DNA of 64,000 bases from Gemmatimonas sp. Its GTDB lineage: Bacteria > Gemmatimonadota > Gemmatimonadetes > Gemmatimonadales > Gemmatimonadaceae. The stretch spans positions 434,001 through 498,000 of the forward strand of contig NZ_JAPZSK010000006.1 in NCBI RefSeq assembly GCF_027531815.1, written 5' to 3'. Of the stretch, positions 54,112 to 62,432 are shown piece by piece; position 1 is the stretch's first letter; each line of letters begins with the position of its first letter. Position numbers and translations under genes: made by a program. Below the pieces are notes generated by a model, which was given only the letters and a program-made list of their open reading frames with translations, did no database searches and was not told where the DNA came from.

Positions 54112-55569
54112 ATGACGCTCATCCTCGATCTCGATCGCGCCGGCGGCTACTGGGGCGCGGTGTACGTGTTCACCGCCATCAAGGGCATGCAGGTCGTGAT
54201 CGACGGCCCGGTGGGGTGCGAGAACCTGCCGGTGACCTCGGTGCTGCACTACACCGATGCCCTGCCCCCGCATGAGTTGCCCATCGTGGTCACGGGGCTC
54301 GGCGAAGAGGAGCTGGGCCAGCACGGTACCGAAGGCGCCATGAAGCGGGCGCACAGCACCCTCGACCCCGAACTGCCCAGCGTGGTCGTGACGGGCTCGA
54401 TCGCCGAAATGATCGGCGGTGGCGTGACGCCGGAAGGCACCAACATCCAGCGCTTCCTGCCGCGCACCATCGACGAAGACCAGTGGCAGGCCGCCAACCG
54501 TGCCCTGTACTGGCTGTGGACGGAGTACGGCCTCAAGAAGGGCGTGCGTCCCAAGCGCCGCGAGAAGCAGCCCGGCGACAAGCCGCGCGTGAACATCATC
54601 GGCCCCATCTACGGCTACTTCAACACGGCCAGTGACCTGCACGAGATCCGTCGCCTGGTGGAAGGCATCGGCGCCGAGATCAACATGGTGTTCCCGCTGG
54701 GGAGCCACATGCAGGACATTCCGCGGCTGGTGGATGCCGACGTGAACATCTGCATGTACCGCGAGTTCGGCCGCATGCTGTGCGAAGATCTCGAGGTGCC
54801 CTTCCTGCAGGCGCCCATCGGTCTCCACAGCACGACCAAGTTCCTGCGCACGCTCGGCGACCTGCTGGGGCTCGATCCCGAGCCGTTCATCGAGAAGGAG
54901 AAGCACACGACGATCAAGCCGCTGTGGGATCTGTGGCGATCGGTCACGCAGGACTTCTTCGGCACGGCGAGCTTCGCGATCGTGGCGAACGAGACACACG
55001 CCCGCGGCATCCGGCATTTCCTCGAGACGGAGATGGGTATGCCCTGCGCGTTCAGCTTCGCGCGCCGTCCGGGCGTGAAGCCGGACAATCAGGCGGTGAA
55101 GGACGCCCTCAAGGCGAAGCCGCCGCTCATCATGTTCGGCAGCTACAACGAGCGCATGTATCTGGCGGAACTGGGGTCGCGTTCGATGTACATCCCGGCG
55201 TCCTTCCCGGGGGCGATCATTCGCCGGCACACGGGTACCCCCTTCATGGGCTACAGCGGGGCCACGTACATCGTGCAGGAGGTGTGCAACCAGCTGTTCG
55301 ACGCGCTCTTCCACATCCTGCCGCTGGGCACGGAGATGGACAAGATCGACGCCACCCCGGCGCGCCTGCACCAGGAGTTGCCGTGGGACGACGAGGCCAA
55401 GGCGACGTTCGACGAGCTGTGCGAAGGGTTCCCCATTCTCATTCGCATTTCGGCGGCGAAGCGGCTGCGGGATGCGGCGGAGAAGGATGCGCGGGAGCTT
55501 GGCGACAGTGTCGTGACCCGCGATCACGTGCTGGCCAGCCGGCGTACGCTGCAGGGAGCCACGGCGTAA
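54112..55569 (+). CDS. bchZ: chlorophyllide a reductase subunit Z
   Basis: The 485-residue NifK-like partner of BchY contains [57 protein letters not shown] and the C-terminal small domain ([39 protein letters not shown]) shared with BchB and BchZ. It starts at the ATG at 54112 directly after the bchY stop; the open frame upstream lies within bchY. It ends the bchCXYZ operon, and a 16-bp perfect hairpin follows at 55616-55650. Confidence 0.96.
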   Translation: MTLILDLDRAGGYWGAVYVFTAIKGMQVVIDGPVGCENLPVTSVLHYTDALPPHELPIVVTGLGEEELGQHGTEGAMKRAHSTLDPELPSVVVTGSIAEMIGGGVTPEGTNIQRFLPRTIDEDQWQAANRALYWLWTEYGLKKGVRPKRREKQPGDKPRVNIIGPIYGYFNTASDLHEIRRLVEGIGAEINMVFPLGSHMQDIPRLVDADVNICMYREFGRMLCEDLEVPFLQAPIGLHSTTKFLRTLGDLLGLDPEPFIEKEKHTTIKPLWDLWRSVTQDFFGTASFAIVANETHARGIRHFLETEMGMPCAFSFARRPGVKPDNQAVKDALKAKPPLIMFGSYNERMYLAELGSRSMYIPASFPGAIIRRHTGTPFMGYSGATYIVQEVCNQLFDALFHILPLGTEMDKIDATPARLHQELPWDDEAKATFDELCEGFPILIRISAAKRLRDAAEKDARELGDSVVTRDHVLASRRTLQGATA

Positions 55570-55615
55570 TGCGGCTCCTTGCAGGGTGCCCCGCCCACGG
55601 GGTCCGGTAGGGTCG

Positions 55616-55650
55616 AACGCGCCAGCGGACCGAGGGTCCGCTGGCGCGTT
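55616..55650. terminator. bidirectional terminator between bchZ and bchO
   Basis: AACGCGCCAGCGGACC (55616-55631) and its exact complement at 55635-55650 form a 16-pair stem with a three-base GAG loop, in the 112-bp gap between convergent bchZ and bchO. TGCGTGGTATGTTTT follows on the bchZ side. It is the strongest hairpin in the window and probably ends both transcripts. Confidence 0.8.
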
Positions 55651-55681
55651 TGCGTGGTATGTTTTGCCGCGTTGTTGGCGG

Positions 55682-56548
55682 CTAGTCGCCGTTCCCGCAC
55701 AGGGCGTGAACGATCACCTCCGGCCTTTCTTCCGGCAGCAGGTGCCCTCCCTCCTCCACGGTCAGCGTCACCCCCGGAATGCGCGCCACGGCGCGACGCA
55801 GGGGGGCGAGTGGAATCCAGCGATCTCCGCGCGCGGCGATGAGCTGCACGGGGGTGCGCAGCACGCCCACGTCGCGAAAGAGCGCGGGCAGGTCCCAGCG
55901 CGCCATCATGGCAATGGCCGCGTGCACGTGCGCGGGGCGGGAGCAGAGCTGGCGATAGCGGGCGGCCTGCGGGGCGGTGAGCGTGGTACCGGTGCTGCCG
56001 AGCATGCGCTCGATGAGGCGGGTTTGTGCGGCCAGACGGGCGGTGGTGCCGGCCACGGCCTCGGTTTCGAGCACGAGCCCCAGCACGGGCGCAATGAGCG
56101 CCACATACCACGCGGGCGGGGACACGAGCGCCGGGCAGACGCCCAGCAGCCGCTCGGGCGCCAGGTAGCCGTCGAGTATCATGCGCAGCAACACGGACAC
56201 GCCGGCAGAGTGCCCCACGACCACTTGCGGCCGCACGCCGATGCCATCGAGCAGGGCGTGCAGCAGGCGCGACATGCCGGCCAGGCTGTAGGGATTGCGG
56301 GTCCGTTCGACGCTGGCCGGGACCTCGGTGAAGCCGTGACCGGGGAGATCGATGTTGACCACGTGATAGTGGCCGTGGAGGGCGGGTACGACGCCGGCCC
56401 AGGAGTGGGTGCTGCCCCCGGTGCCGTGCATGAGCACGATCGTGGGGGCGGCATCGGGGGGGAGTCCCGACCGCTGGAGGTGCCACGTGAGGCCGTCGCA
56501 CGCCTGAAATTGGGAGTACTCGCGGAGCGGCCAGTCCAGAGGGATCAT
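55682..56548 (-). CDS. bchO: BchO, alpha/beta hydrolase of the magnesium chelatase step
   Basis: The 288-residue alpha/beta-hydrolase has VLMHGTGGSTHSWAGVVPAL, the nucleophile elbow VVGHSAGVSVLLRM and the C-terminal EEGGHLLPEERPEVIV with the His. BchO is a conserved member of photosynthesis gene clusters, usually beside bchD, and is described as a putative Mg-chelatase accessory protein. Here it is separated from bchD by the crtF-bchCXYZ block. The start is the ATG at 56548. The region upstream is the divergent control region shared with pufB. Confidence 0.88.
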   Translation of the reverse strand: MIPLDWPLREYSQFQACDGLTWHLQRSGLPPDAAPTIVLMHGTGGSTHSWAGVVPALHGHYHVVNIDLPGHGFTEVPASVERTRNPYSLAGMSRLLHALLDGIGVRPQVVVGHSAGVSVLLRMILDGYLAPERLLGVCPALVSPPAWYVALIAPVLGLVLETEAVAGTTARLAAQTRLIERMLGSTGTTLTAPQAARYRQLCSRPAHVHAAIAMMARWDLPALFRDVGVLRTPVQLIAARGDRWIPLAPLRRAVARIPGVTLTVEEGGHLLPEERPEVIVHALCGNGD

Positions 56549-56586
56549 GTCGGGAATATGGTGATTTTGGGGTGTTATGAAATTGA

Positions 56587-56618
56587 TGCGTCAGAAACCG
56601 TAAATTCTTCTTGACGCA
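56587..56618. promoter_or_regulatory. inverted repeat TGCGTCA-N18-TGACGCA in the bchO-puf control region
   Basis: The arms TGCGTCA (56587-56593) and TGACGCA (56612-56618) are exactly complementary. Directly after each arm a copy of ACCGTAA occurs (56597-56603 and 56623-56629), so a direct repeat is laid over the inverted one. It lies between bchO and pufB, 120-150 bp before pufB. TTGACG in the right arm may double as a puf -35 box. No exact TGT-N12-ACA site is in this region. Confidence 0.55.
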
Positions 56619-56737
56619 TTGAACCGTAAGGTCCAGTTTACACCCCGTAGTTCAAGACTCGCTGCCCGTTACTCGGGTGGCATCCCAGCCGCGCGGGCGG
56701 AGCGCGGTAGCATCAGTCAGTTCCTTTGGAGGCAGAG

Positions 56738-56872
56738 ATGTCGGAAAAGGGCGGAATGACCGAGGAAGAGGCGCGTCGCTTCCACGGCTACATGGTGACC
56801 GGCACCATGGGCTACATCGTTGTTGCTGCGGTCGCGCATTTCCTGGCGTGGTCGTGGCGTCCGTGGTTCTAA
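56738..56872 (+). CDS. pufB: light-harvesting beta polypeptide
   Basis: The 44-residue protein MSEKGGMTEEEARRFHGYMV... ends HFLAWSWRPWF. The two conserved histidines are in ARRFHGY (residue 16) and VAHFLAW (residue 34, the bacteriochlorophyll ligand), and the WxWRPW C-terminus is typical of LH1 and LH2 beta chains. It spans the membrane once. A strong GGAGG lies 7 bases upstream of the ATG. It is the only beta gene in the operon, although two alpha genes follow. Confidence 0.95.
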   Translation: MSEKGGMTEEEARRFHGYMVTGTMGYIVVAAVAHFLAWSWRPWF

Positions 56873-56899
56873 CCCTCTGATTCTCGAGCAGGAGAACAC

Positions 56900-57070
56900 A
56901 TGCACAGAATTTGGATGGGACACGACCCGAACATCATCATGAGCGCGCTCGGATCGTTCCTGGTTGGCGCGGTACTCGTGATGCACATCTGGGCCTACGG
57001 GCAGTTCAACTGGCCTGCGACGCTGAAGGCGAAGTACGCGCCGTTGACCGCGCAGGCCGCCACCAAGTAA
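56900..57070 (+). CDS. pufA: light-harvesting alpha polypeptide, first copy
   Basis: The 56-residue protein begins MHRIWMGHDPNIIMSALGSF, with one membrane helix containing the bacteriochlorophyll-ligand His in VLVMHIWAYGQFNW (residue 29). The charged tail KAKYAPLTAQAATK is short. It differs from the second alpha copy at the start (GHDPNII against MYDPRRV) and after the His (no FILLS). It may belong to the outer antenna ring (LHh) of the double-ring photosystem known from G. phototrophica; this is inference. An AGGAGAAC ribosome binding site precedes the ATG. Confidence 0.93.
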   Translation: MHRIWMGHDPNIIMSALGSFLVGAVLVMHIWAYGQFNWPATLKAKYAPLTAQAATK

Positions 57071-57079
57071 GGAGTACCC

Positions 57080-57295
57080 ATGCATCGCATCTGGTTGATG
57101 TATGACCCGCGGCGCGTGCTGGTGGCCATGGTTGGCTTCCTGGCGGTGCTTGCGCTGGTCATTCACTTCATCCTGCTCAGCTCGCAGCGTTACTCGTGGA
57201 TCGAAAACGGGACGCTCGGTGCTGATCAGGCGCCCGTCGGGGCGTCGGCTCCGGCGGCGGCGGCAGAGATGTCGCCGCTCCCGCCCGGCCGGTAA
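57080..57295 (+). CDS. pufA: light-harvesting alpha polypeptide, second copy (LH1-type)
   Basis: The 71-residue protein MHRIWLMYDPRRVLVAMVGF... VIHFILLSSQRYSWIE closely follows the classic LH1 alpha pattern, with Asp-Pro-Arg-Arg at the membrane entry and the ligand His in VIHFILLS (residue 29). It carries an Ala/Pro-rich tail of about 25 residues (GADQAPVGASAPAAAAEMSP...) not found in standard LH1 alpha. AAGGAG lies 6 bases upstream of the ATG. It is placed after the first alpha gene and before a strong hairpin and pufL. Confidence 0.93.
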   Translation: MHRIWLMYDPRRVLVAMVGFLAVLALVIHFILLSSQRYSWIENGTLGADQAPVGASAPAAAAEMSPLPPGR

Positions 57296-57303
57296 AACGT
57301 CGC

Positions 57304-57362
57304 GCGTCGTCGCCGGGCTGGCGTTTCGCACGTGTCAGTGCGACGCCAGCCCCGGCCGACGC
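57304..57362 (+). terminator. strong intercistronic hairpin between pufA and pufL
   Basis: GCGTCG (57304-57309) pairs with CGACGC (57357-57362), and inside it the arms around GGGCTGGCG and GTGCGACGCCAGCC pair nearly completely around a small loop at about 57331-57336. The stem follows the antenna genes. In purple bacteria a hairpin at this position protects the pufBA mRNA and gives the antenna genes a higher level than pufLM. Confidence 0.7.
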
Positions 57363-57464
57363 AAAACGTTCGCATTTTCCTAGGCAGTTGCTGGCAGTTC
57401 CCTGGTAATTCGCAGCCGCAATTCCCCCCGCTGCCTTTTCTCTGCGCGTCCGGAGATATCGCCC

Positions 57465-58289
57465 ATGGCGATGCTGAGCTTCGAGAAGAAGTATCGTGTC
57501 CGCGGTGGTACGCTGATCGGCGGAGATCTTTTCGATTTCTGGTTCGGTCCGTTCTACGTGGGCTTCTTTGGTGTCACGACGATCATCTTCGTCACGCTTG
57601 GCACGCTGTTGTGCGTGTGGGGCGCGGCGATGGGGCCGACGTGGAACCTGTGGCAGATCAACATTGCCCCGCCCGACCTCAAGTACGGGCTCGGCCTCGC
57701 GCCGATGCGTGAGGGGGGCTTGTGGCAGATCATCACCTTGTGCGCCATCGGGGCCTTCGGCTCCTGGGCGTTGCGTCAGGCCGAGATCGCCCGAAAACTC
57801 GGCATGGGCATGCACATCCCGTGGGCGTACGGCGGTGCCGTACTGGCCTACGTGACGCTGGTCGTCATTCGTCCGCTGCTGCTGGGCGCGTGGGGACATG
57901 GCTTTCCGTACGGCATCTTCTCGCACCTGGACTGGGTGTCGAACGTGGGGTACCAGTACCTCCACTTCCACTACAATCCGGCGCACATGATCGCCGTGAC
58001 GTTCTTCTTCACGAACTGCCTCGCGCTCGCGATGCACGGCTCGCTCATCCTCTCGGTGACCAATCCGCCGAAGGGTACGCCCGTCGGAACGAGTGAACAG
58101 GAGAACGTCTTCTTCCGCGACCTGGTCGGCTACTCGATCGGCGCAATCGGCATTCACCGCCTTGGCCTGTTCCTCGCGGTCGGCGCGGCGGTCTGGAGTG
58201 CCATCTGCATCGTGATCTCCGGTCCCTTCTGGACGAAGGGCTGGCCCGAGTGGTGGAGCTGGTGGCTCAACCTCCCAATCTGGAAGTGA
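57465..58289 (+). CDS. pufL: photosynthetic reaction centre subunit L
   Basis: The 274-residue protein has the five membrane helices of the L subunit and ends NLPIWK. Ligand and quinone-site motifs are visible: [52 protein letters not shown], with histidines to bacteriochlorophyll and the iron, and [16 protein letters not shown]. The start is the ATG at 57465 ([26 protein letters not shown]), with GGAG 9 bases upstream. It binds the special-pair bacteriochlorophylls together with PufM. Confidence 0.97.
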   Translation: MAMLSFEKKYRVRGGTLIGGDLFDFWFGPFYVGFFGVTTIIFVTLGTLLCVWGAAMGPTWNLWQINIAPPDLKYGLGLAPMREGGLWQIITLCAIGAFGSWALRQAEIARKLGMGMHIPWAYGGAVLAYVTLVVIRPLLLGAWGHGFPYGIFSHLDWVSNVGYQYLHFHYNPAHMIAVTFFFTNCLALAMHGSLILSVTNPPKGTPVGTSEQENVFFRDLVGYSIGAIGIHRLGLFLAVGAAVWSAICIVISGPFWTKGWPEWWSWWLNLPIWK

Positions 58290-58301
58290 GGCCCGGTCAC
58301 C

Positions 58302-59435
58302 ATGCTTGAATACCAGAATCTGTTCACGCGCGTCCAGGTCCGGACGCTCCCCGAAGCGGGGATCCCGATCGACGAATCGACGGGTACGCGGTACGGCACC
58401 CCCACCTTCTCGTATCTCGCCGGCAAGTTCGGCGACGCGCAGATCGGCCCGATCTATCTGGGCTGGGCCGGGGTGCTGTCGCTGATCTTCGGCTTCATCG
58501 CCTTCGAGATCATCGGCCTCAACATGTGGGCCTCGGTGGGCTGGGATCCGGTGGAGTTCATCCGCCAGCTTCCGTGGCTGGCCCTCGAGCCGCCGCCGCC
58601 GCAGTACGGGCTGCGCATCCCGCCGCTCAATCAGGGTGGCTGGTACCTCATGGCCGGCTTCTTCCTCACCCTGAGCATCATCCTGTGGTGGGTGCGGGTG
58701 TACCGCCGGGCGCGTGCCCTGCAAATGGGCACGCATCTCCCATGGGCCTTCGCCAGCGCGATCTTCCTTTACTCCACGTTCTTCTTCCAGCCGCTGCTCG
58801 TTGGCAGCTGGAGCGAGATGGTGCCCTTCGGCATCTTCCCGCATCTCGACTGGACGGCGGCGTTCTCGATCCGCTACGGCAACCTGTACTACAACCCGTT
58901 CCACGCCCTCTCCATCGCCTTCCTGTACGGCTCCGCCGTGCTCTTCGCGATGCACGGTGCCACCATCCTGGCCGTGGCCCGCATGGGCGGTGAGCGCGAA
59001 ATCGAGCAGATCACCGACCGCGGCACGGCGGCCGAACGCTCGATGCTCTTCTGGCGCTGGTGCATGGGCTTCAACGCCACCATGGAGTCGATCCATCGCT
59101 GGTCCTGGTGGTTCGCGGTGCTCACCACCTTCACGGGCGGTATCGGCATCCTCCTCACCGGCACCGTGGTCGACAACTGGTACCTGTGGGGTGTGAAGCA
59201 CGGCCTCGTGGCGCCGTACCCGGCGCAGAACCAGCTCACGCCAGAACAAGCCGACCTGCTGCGCGGCCGGTATCAGGGCACCGCCCCCGATTCCTTCCCG
59301 TCGTATGTCGTGCCGCAGAACGCGACCATGCCCGATACGGCGGAAGCGCCGGTTGCCGTGGATTCCCTCATGGCCGACTCGCTCAAGGTCGACTCGCTGA
59401 AGACCGATTCCACGAAGTCGGGAGGTGTCCAGTGA
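58302..59435 (+). CDS. pufM: photosynthetic reaction centre subunit M with extended C-terminus
   Basis: The 377-residue protein has the five M helices (for example [53 protein letters not shown] and [18 protein letters not shown], iron and bacteriochlorophyll ligands). About 50 residues beyond the usual end follow: a linker ([21 protein letters not shown]), an Ala-rich piece, and an acidic Ser/Asp/Lys repeat ([20 protein letters not shown]). It overlaps pufC (GTGA). An extension with a DSLK-type repeat is unusual for purple bacteria and may touch the antenna ring. Confidence 0.96.
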   Translation: MLEYQNLFTRVQVRTLPEAGIPIDESTGTRYGTPTFSYLAGKFGDAQIGPIYLGWAGVLSLIFGFIAFEIIGLNMWASVGWDPVEFIRQLPWLALEPPPPQYGLRIPPLNQGGWYLMAGFFLTLSIILWWVRVYRRARALQMGTHLPWAFASAIFLYSTFFFQPLLVGSWSEMVPFGIFPHLDWTAAFSIRYGNLYYNPFHALSIAFLYGSAVLFAMHGATILAVARMGGEREIEQITDRGTAAERSMLFWRWCMGFNATMESIHRWSWWFAVLTTFTGGIGILLTGTVVDNWYLWGVKHGLVAPYPAQNQLTPEQADLLRGRYQGTAPDSFPSYVVPQNATMPDTAEAPVAVDSLMADSLKVDSLKTDSTKSGGVQ

Positions 59436-60520
59436 AGTCCGCACGTCGATGGGTCACCACGGCCGGCCTCCCCCTTGCCCTGCTGTCCCTCGGGGCCTGT
59501 GGCGACGCGGCCGTGGACACGGTCCAGGTGGGGTACCGCGGTACGGCCATGGAGCAGAACTACGACCACGGCGATCTGAAGGCCAAGTTCGCCCAGGTCA
59601 AGATTCCACAGAGTCCGCCGCCGGCCGGGGAATCACCGCCGGGCCCGCTGCCGTGGAAGAACGTGCAGGTGCTCAACGACATCAGTGTGGCGGAGTTCAA
59701 CCGCACCATGATTGCCATGAGCACCTGGGTGGCGGGCACGGGCAACTGCGCCTACTGCCACAACGTCGCCGCCTTCCAGGACGACACGCTGCCCAACGGC
59801 AAGCCGCTGTACACCAAGCTGGTCGCCCGCCGCATGCTGCAGATGACGCGGCAGATCAACGGGCAGTACTCGCAGCACGTGAAGAACACCGGCGTGACCT
59901 GCTACACCTGCCACATGGGCAAGCCGTTGCCCAACGGCCTCTGGTTCTACTCGAGCCAGACCGACTACCTGCGGCACTACCTCGACCGGGATGGCGCGCG
60001 CGTGATCAGCCAGACCGTTGCCCCGGCCAGTGTCAACCGCAGTTCGGTCAAGCAGACGGAGTGGACGTACGCGCTCATGATCTCGCAGTCGCGCTCGCTC
60101 GGGGTGAACTGCACGTACTGCCACAACAGCCGCCAGTTCTCCTCCTGGCGGGAAGCGCCGCCGCAGCGTGTGACCGCCTACCACGGCATCCTCATGCTGC
60201 GCGACGTGAACCAGAACTACCTGGCGCCGCTGCAGCCGGTCTATCCCGCGGTGCGCCTTGGCGCCATGGGCGATGCGCCCAAGGCCCAGTGCGTCACCTG
60301 CCACAACGGGGCGTACAAGCCGCTGTACGGGGCCCAGATGACCAAGGACTTCCCTGCCCTCTGGGGACGCGCCGACTGGAACGGAGCCCCCTTCCCGGGG
60401 ATCATGACCATGGCGGCGGACACCACCAAGCGTGACAGCACCGTGGCCACTCCCGTGGCCGCGCCAGCACAGCGTACCAGCGCCAAGACGGCGCCGGCCG
60501 CACCGGTGGGTATGAACTGA
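59432..60520 (+). CDS. pufC: reaction centre tetrahaem cytochrome c subunit
   Basis: The 362-residue protein starts at a GTG with GGGAGGTG just upstream. A lipoprotein signal ([11 protein letters not shown]) anchors it in the membrane. Four CxxCH haem motifs are visible: CAYCH, CYTCH, CTYCH and CVTCH. It re-reduces the photo-oxidised special pair. The C-terminal 35 residues are Ala/Thr/Lys-rich ([25 protein letters not shown]), echoing the tail of PufM. It is the last gene of the operon, followed by a hairpin. Confidence 0.96.
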   Translation: MKSARRWVTTAGLPLALLSLGACGDAAVDTVQVGYRGTAMEQNYDHGDLKAKFAQVKIPQSPPPAGESPPGPLPWKNVQVLNDISVAEFNRTMIAMSTWVAGTGNCAYCHNVAAFQDDTLPNGKPLYTKLVARRMLQMTRQINGQYSQHVKNTGVTCYTCHMGKPLPNGLWFYSSQTDYLRHYLDRDGARVISQTVAPASVNRSSVKQTEWTYALMISQSRSLGVNCTYCHNSRQFSSWREAPPQRVTAYHGILMLRDVNQNYLAPLQPVYPAVRLGAMGDAPKAQCVTCHNGAYKPLYGAQMTKDFPALWGRADWNGAPFPGIMTMAADTTKRDSTVATPVAAPAQRTSAKTAPAAPVGMN

Positions 60521-60569
60521 CCCGCACGTTTCAGCTCCGCGCATAGGGCCCCTGGCCCGCCGTGCGGCC

Positions 60570-60602
60570 AACCCCGCGGCGCCTCACCGGCGTCGCGGGG
60601 TT
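60570..60602 (+). terminator. hairpin after pufC
   Basis: AACCCCGCGGCGCC (60570-60583) pairs with GGCGTCGCGGGGTT (60589-60602) around a TCACC loop, with one G-T pair among 14. It lies 50 bp after the pufC stop. There is no long T-run, but the stem is strong. It probably ends the puf transcript. Confidence 0.7.
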
Positions 60603-60723
60603 ACTGCTTCCCGCATGGCAGAAACCGCCACCCGCCCTCGCGCATTCATCGTGCGTTGACCCGGGGTGTCCACCGACCCCCGGGCGTTCTTGCCCGTTTC
60701 ACCCTTTCCCTCCGAGTCCTGCC

Positions 60724-61365
60724 GTGTCTACGCGCCGACTGCCCGTGTACATCCTTGCCGACGTATCCGGTTCGATGCAGGGTACCCCCATCGAATCGGT
60801 GAAGTCGGGGATCCGCCAGCTGCACCGCGACCTGCTGGGCGACCCGCAGGCCATCGAAAGCGCGTACCTCTCGGTCCTCACCTTCTCCAACTCGGCGCAG
60901 CAGCTGGTGCCGCTCACCGAAGTGGCAATGTTCAACCCGCCCGACCTGGTGGCGAGCGGCTCCACGAACTTCGGCGACGGCCTGCGACTCCTCCTCGAGA
61001 GCTTCGACCGCGAGATCATGCGCACCACCGCCGAGCAGAAGGGCGACTGGCGTCCGCTGGTGTTCATCCTCTCCGACGGCGCCCCCACCGATGTGGACTG
61101 GCCAGTGTACGCGCAGCAGCTGCGGGAGCGGCGCCCGGCCAACATCATCGCCGTGGCCTGCGGCGATCAGGCCGACGTCGAGGCGCTCAAGCAGGTCACC
61201 GAGATCGTCATCCAGATGCAGGACATGTCCCCCGATGCGTTCAAGGCCTTCTTCCGGTTCGTGTCGGCCAGTGTGAAGCAGACGAGCGCCAAGGTCGGGG
61301 CCGTGGCCGATGGGGGAAGCATTACGCTGCCGCCGCCGCCACCCGGCATCACGATCGTTCCGTAA
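60724..61365 (+). CDS. TerY-like von Willebrand A domain protein
   Basis: The 213-residue protein is almost entirely a vWA domain of the TerY type: RRLPVYILADVSGSMQGTPIESVKSGI (MIDAS DxSxS), SGSTNFGDGLRLLLESF (Thr of the MIDAS) and LVFILSDGAPTDVDWPVYAQQL (Asp). It has no signal peptide. Together with the PP2C and the kinase downstream (18 bp, then 2 bp) it makes the TerY-phosphorylation triad that comparative-genomic work placed among tellurite/Ter stress-response systems. The start is a GTG at 60724; the frame is open further left without sensible protein. No terC/terD genes are in the window. Confidence 0.88.
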   Translation: MSTRRLPVYILADVSGSMQGTPIESVKSGIRQLHRDLLGDPQAIESAYLSVLTFSNSAQQLVPLTEVAMFNPPDLVASGSTNFGDGLRLLLESFDREIMRTTAEQKGDWRPLVFILSDGAPTDVDWPVYAQQLRERRPANIIAVACGDQADVEALKQVTEIVIQMQDMSPDAFKAFFRFVSASVKQTSAKVGAVADGGSITLPPPPPGITIVP

Positions 61366-61383
61366 GGCACGATCCGCAGTACC

Positions 61384-62430
61384 GTGGAATCCACTCCCCG
61401 CCCTGACGACACGCCGTCCGAGTCCGCTGCCACCGAGGTCGCGCCCGTCCGTCCCACGTGGAAGGCGGTCGTGCCCACCACCCCGTGGTGTCCCGACGAA
61501 TGGCGCGAGCATCTCGAGCGGCTCGCACCGGGACTGCCTCACCGCGGACAGGCAGCGGCCGCACACGAGGCCACCGGCGTGCAGCTGCGCGCGGCGCCCT
61601 GGTCGCTGCTGCTCTCCTCGCGACGCGGACGGCTGCATGCGCACCGCGGCGAGCACCGCGAGGACGCCGGTCACCTCGTGCACTTTCACGACGGCTGGTG
61701 CGCGGCCGTGGCCGACGGCGCCGGCTCGGCGGCGTACAGCCGCCTCGGCAGCGCGCTCGCAACCCACACGGTCACGCACGCCCTTCGCGAGGCGCTGTCG
61801 CACGGCAGTGCGCCGGCCGCCGCGCTCGGTCCGGCCATGCGGCAGGCCGCGCAGGTGGTACACGACCGGCAGCGCGCGTTCGCGACCCATGCCGCCCTCG
61901 CCCCCCGTGACCTGCGCACCACGCTGCTCGTGGCCGCGCGGCATGGCAGCACCCTCGCCGTGATGCAGGTGGGGGACGGAGCCATGGCCGTGCTGCACGA
62001 CGACGGAACCATGTCCCACCCGCAGGCAGCCGCCACCGGCGACTACTCCGGCGAGGTCGCGCACTTCCTGCCCGACGACGGCGCGCTCGACGTGCTGCAG
62101 ACCTCGTTGCGCCTCATGCCGGCCACCAACGTGGCGGCGGTGCTGCTCGCCAGCGACGGCGTGGAGGACCCGTGGTATCCGTTCACCCGCTTCGCCAAGC
62201 CCCTGGTGCAGCTGCTTGCCACCGGGCGCCATGCGGAGTCCGACGCCGCCATGCCGGCGTCGCTCGTGCCGGCATGGACCGACTCGGTGCTGGGCGCCGC
62301 CGACCCCGTGCACGCCCTGGCCGAATGGCTGGCCTTCGAGAAGCGCGGCGAAAACGACGACCGTACGCTGTGCCTCGCGTACACCGATGCCTTCGTGGCC
62401 ACGGCCGGCGTGCGCCCCGCGGGCGCCTGA
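61384..62430 (+). CDS. PP2C-family protein phosphatase of a TerY triad
   Basis: The 348-residue protein has PP2C_2 features: HDGWCAAVADGAGSAAYSRLGSALATH (metal-binding Asp in DGAGS), VMQVGDGAMAVL, LLASDGVEDPWYP and ENDDRTLCLAY near the end. It removes phosphate from Ser/Thr residues and is expected to oppose the kinase that follows. It starts at a GTG after an 18-bp gap from the vWA gene, with a basic, Pro-rich N-terminal segment of about 80 residues before the domain. The kinase ATG lies two bases after its stop, so they are coupled. Confidence 0.87.
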   Translation: MESTPRPDDTPSESAATEVAPVRPTWKAVVPTTPWCPDEWREHLERLAPGLPHRGQAAAAHEATGVQLRAAPWSLLLSSRRGRLHAHRGEHREDAGHLVHFHDGWCAAVADGAGSAAYSRLGSALATHTVTHALREALSHGSAPAAALGPAMRQAAQVVHDRQRAFATHAALAPRDLRTTLLVAARHGSTLAVMQVGDGAMAVLHDDGTMSHPQAAATGDYSGEVAHFLPDDGALDVLQTSLRLMPATNVAAVLLASDGVEDPWYPFTRFAKPLVQLLATGRHAESDAAMPASLVPAWTDSVLGAADPVHALAEWLAFEKRGENDDRTLCLAYTDAFVATAGVRPAGA

Positions 62431-62432
62431 TC

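Noticed and set aside
56625..56642. PpsR-type site upstream of pufB (CGT-N12-ACA)
   Set aside because: One half-site base differs from TGT, so it is not an exact match and could be chance.
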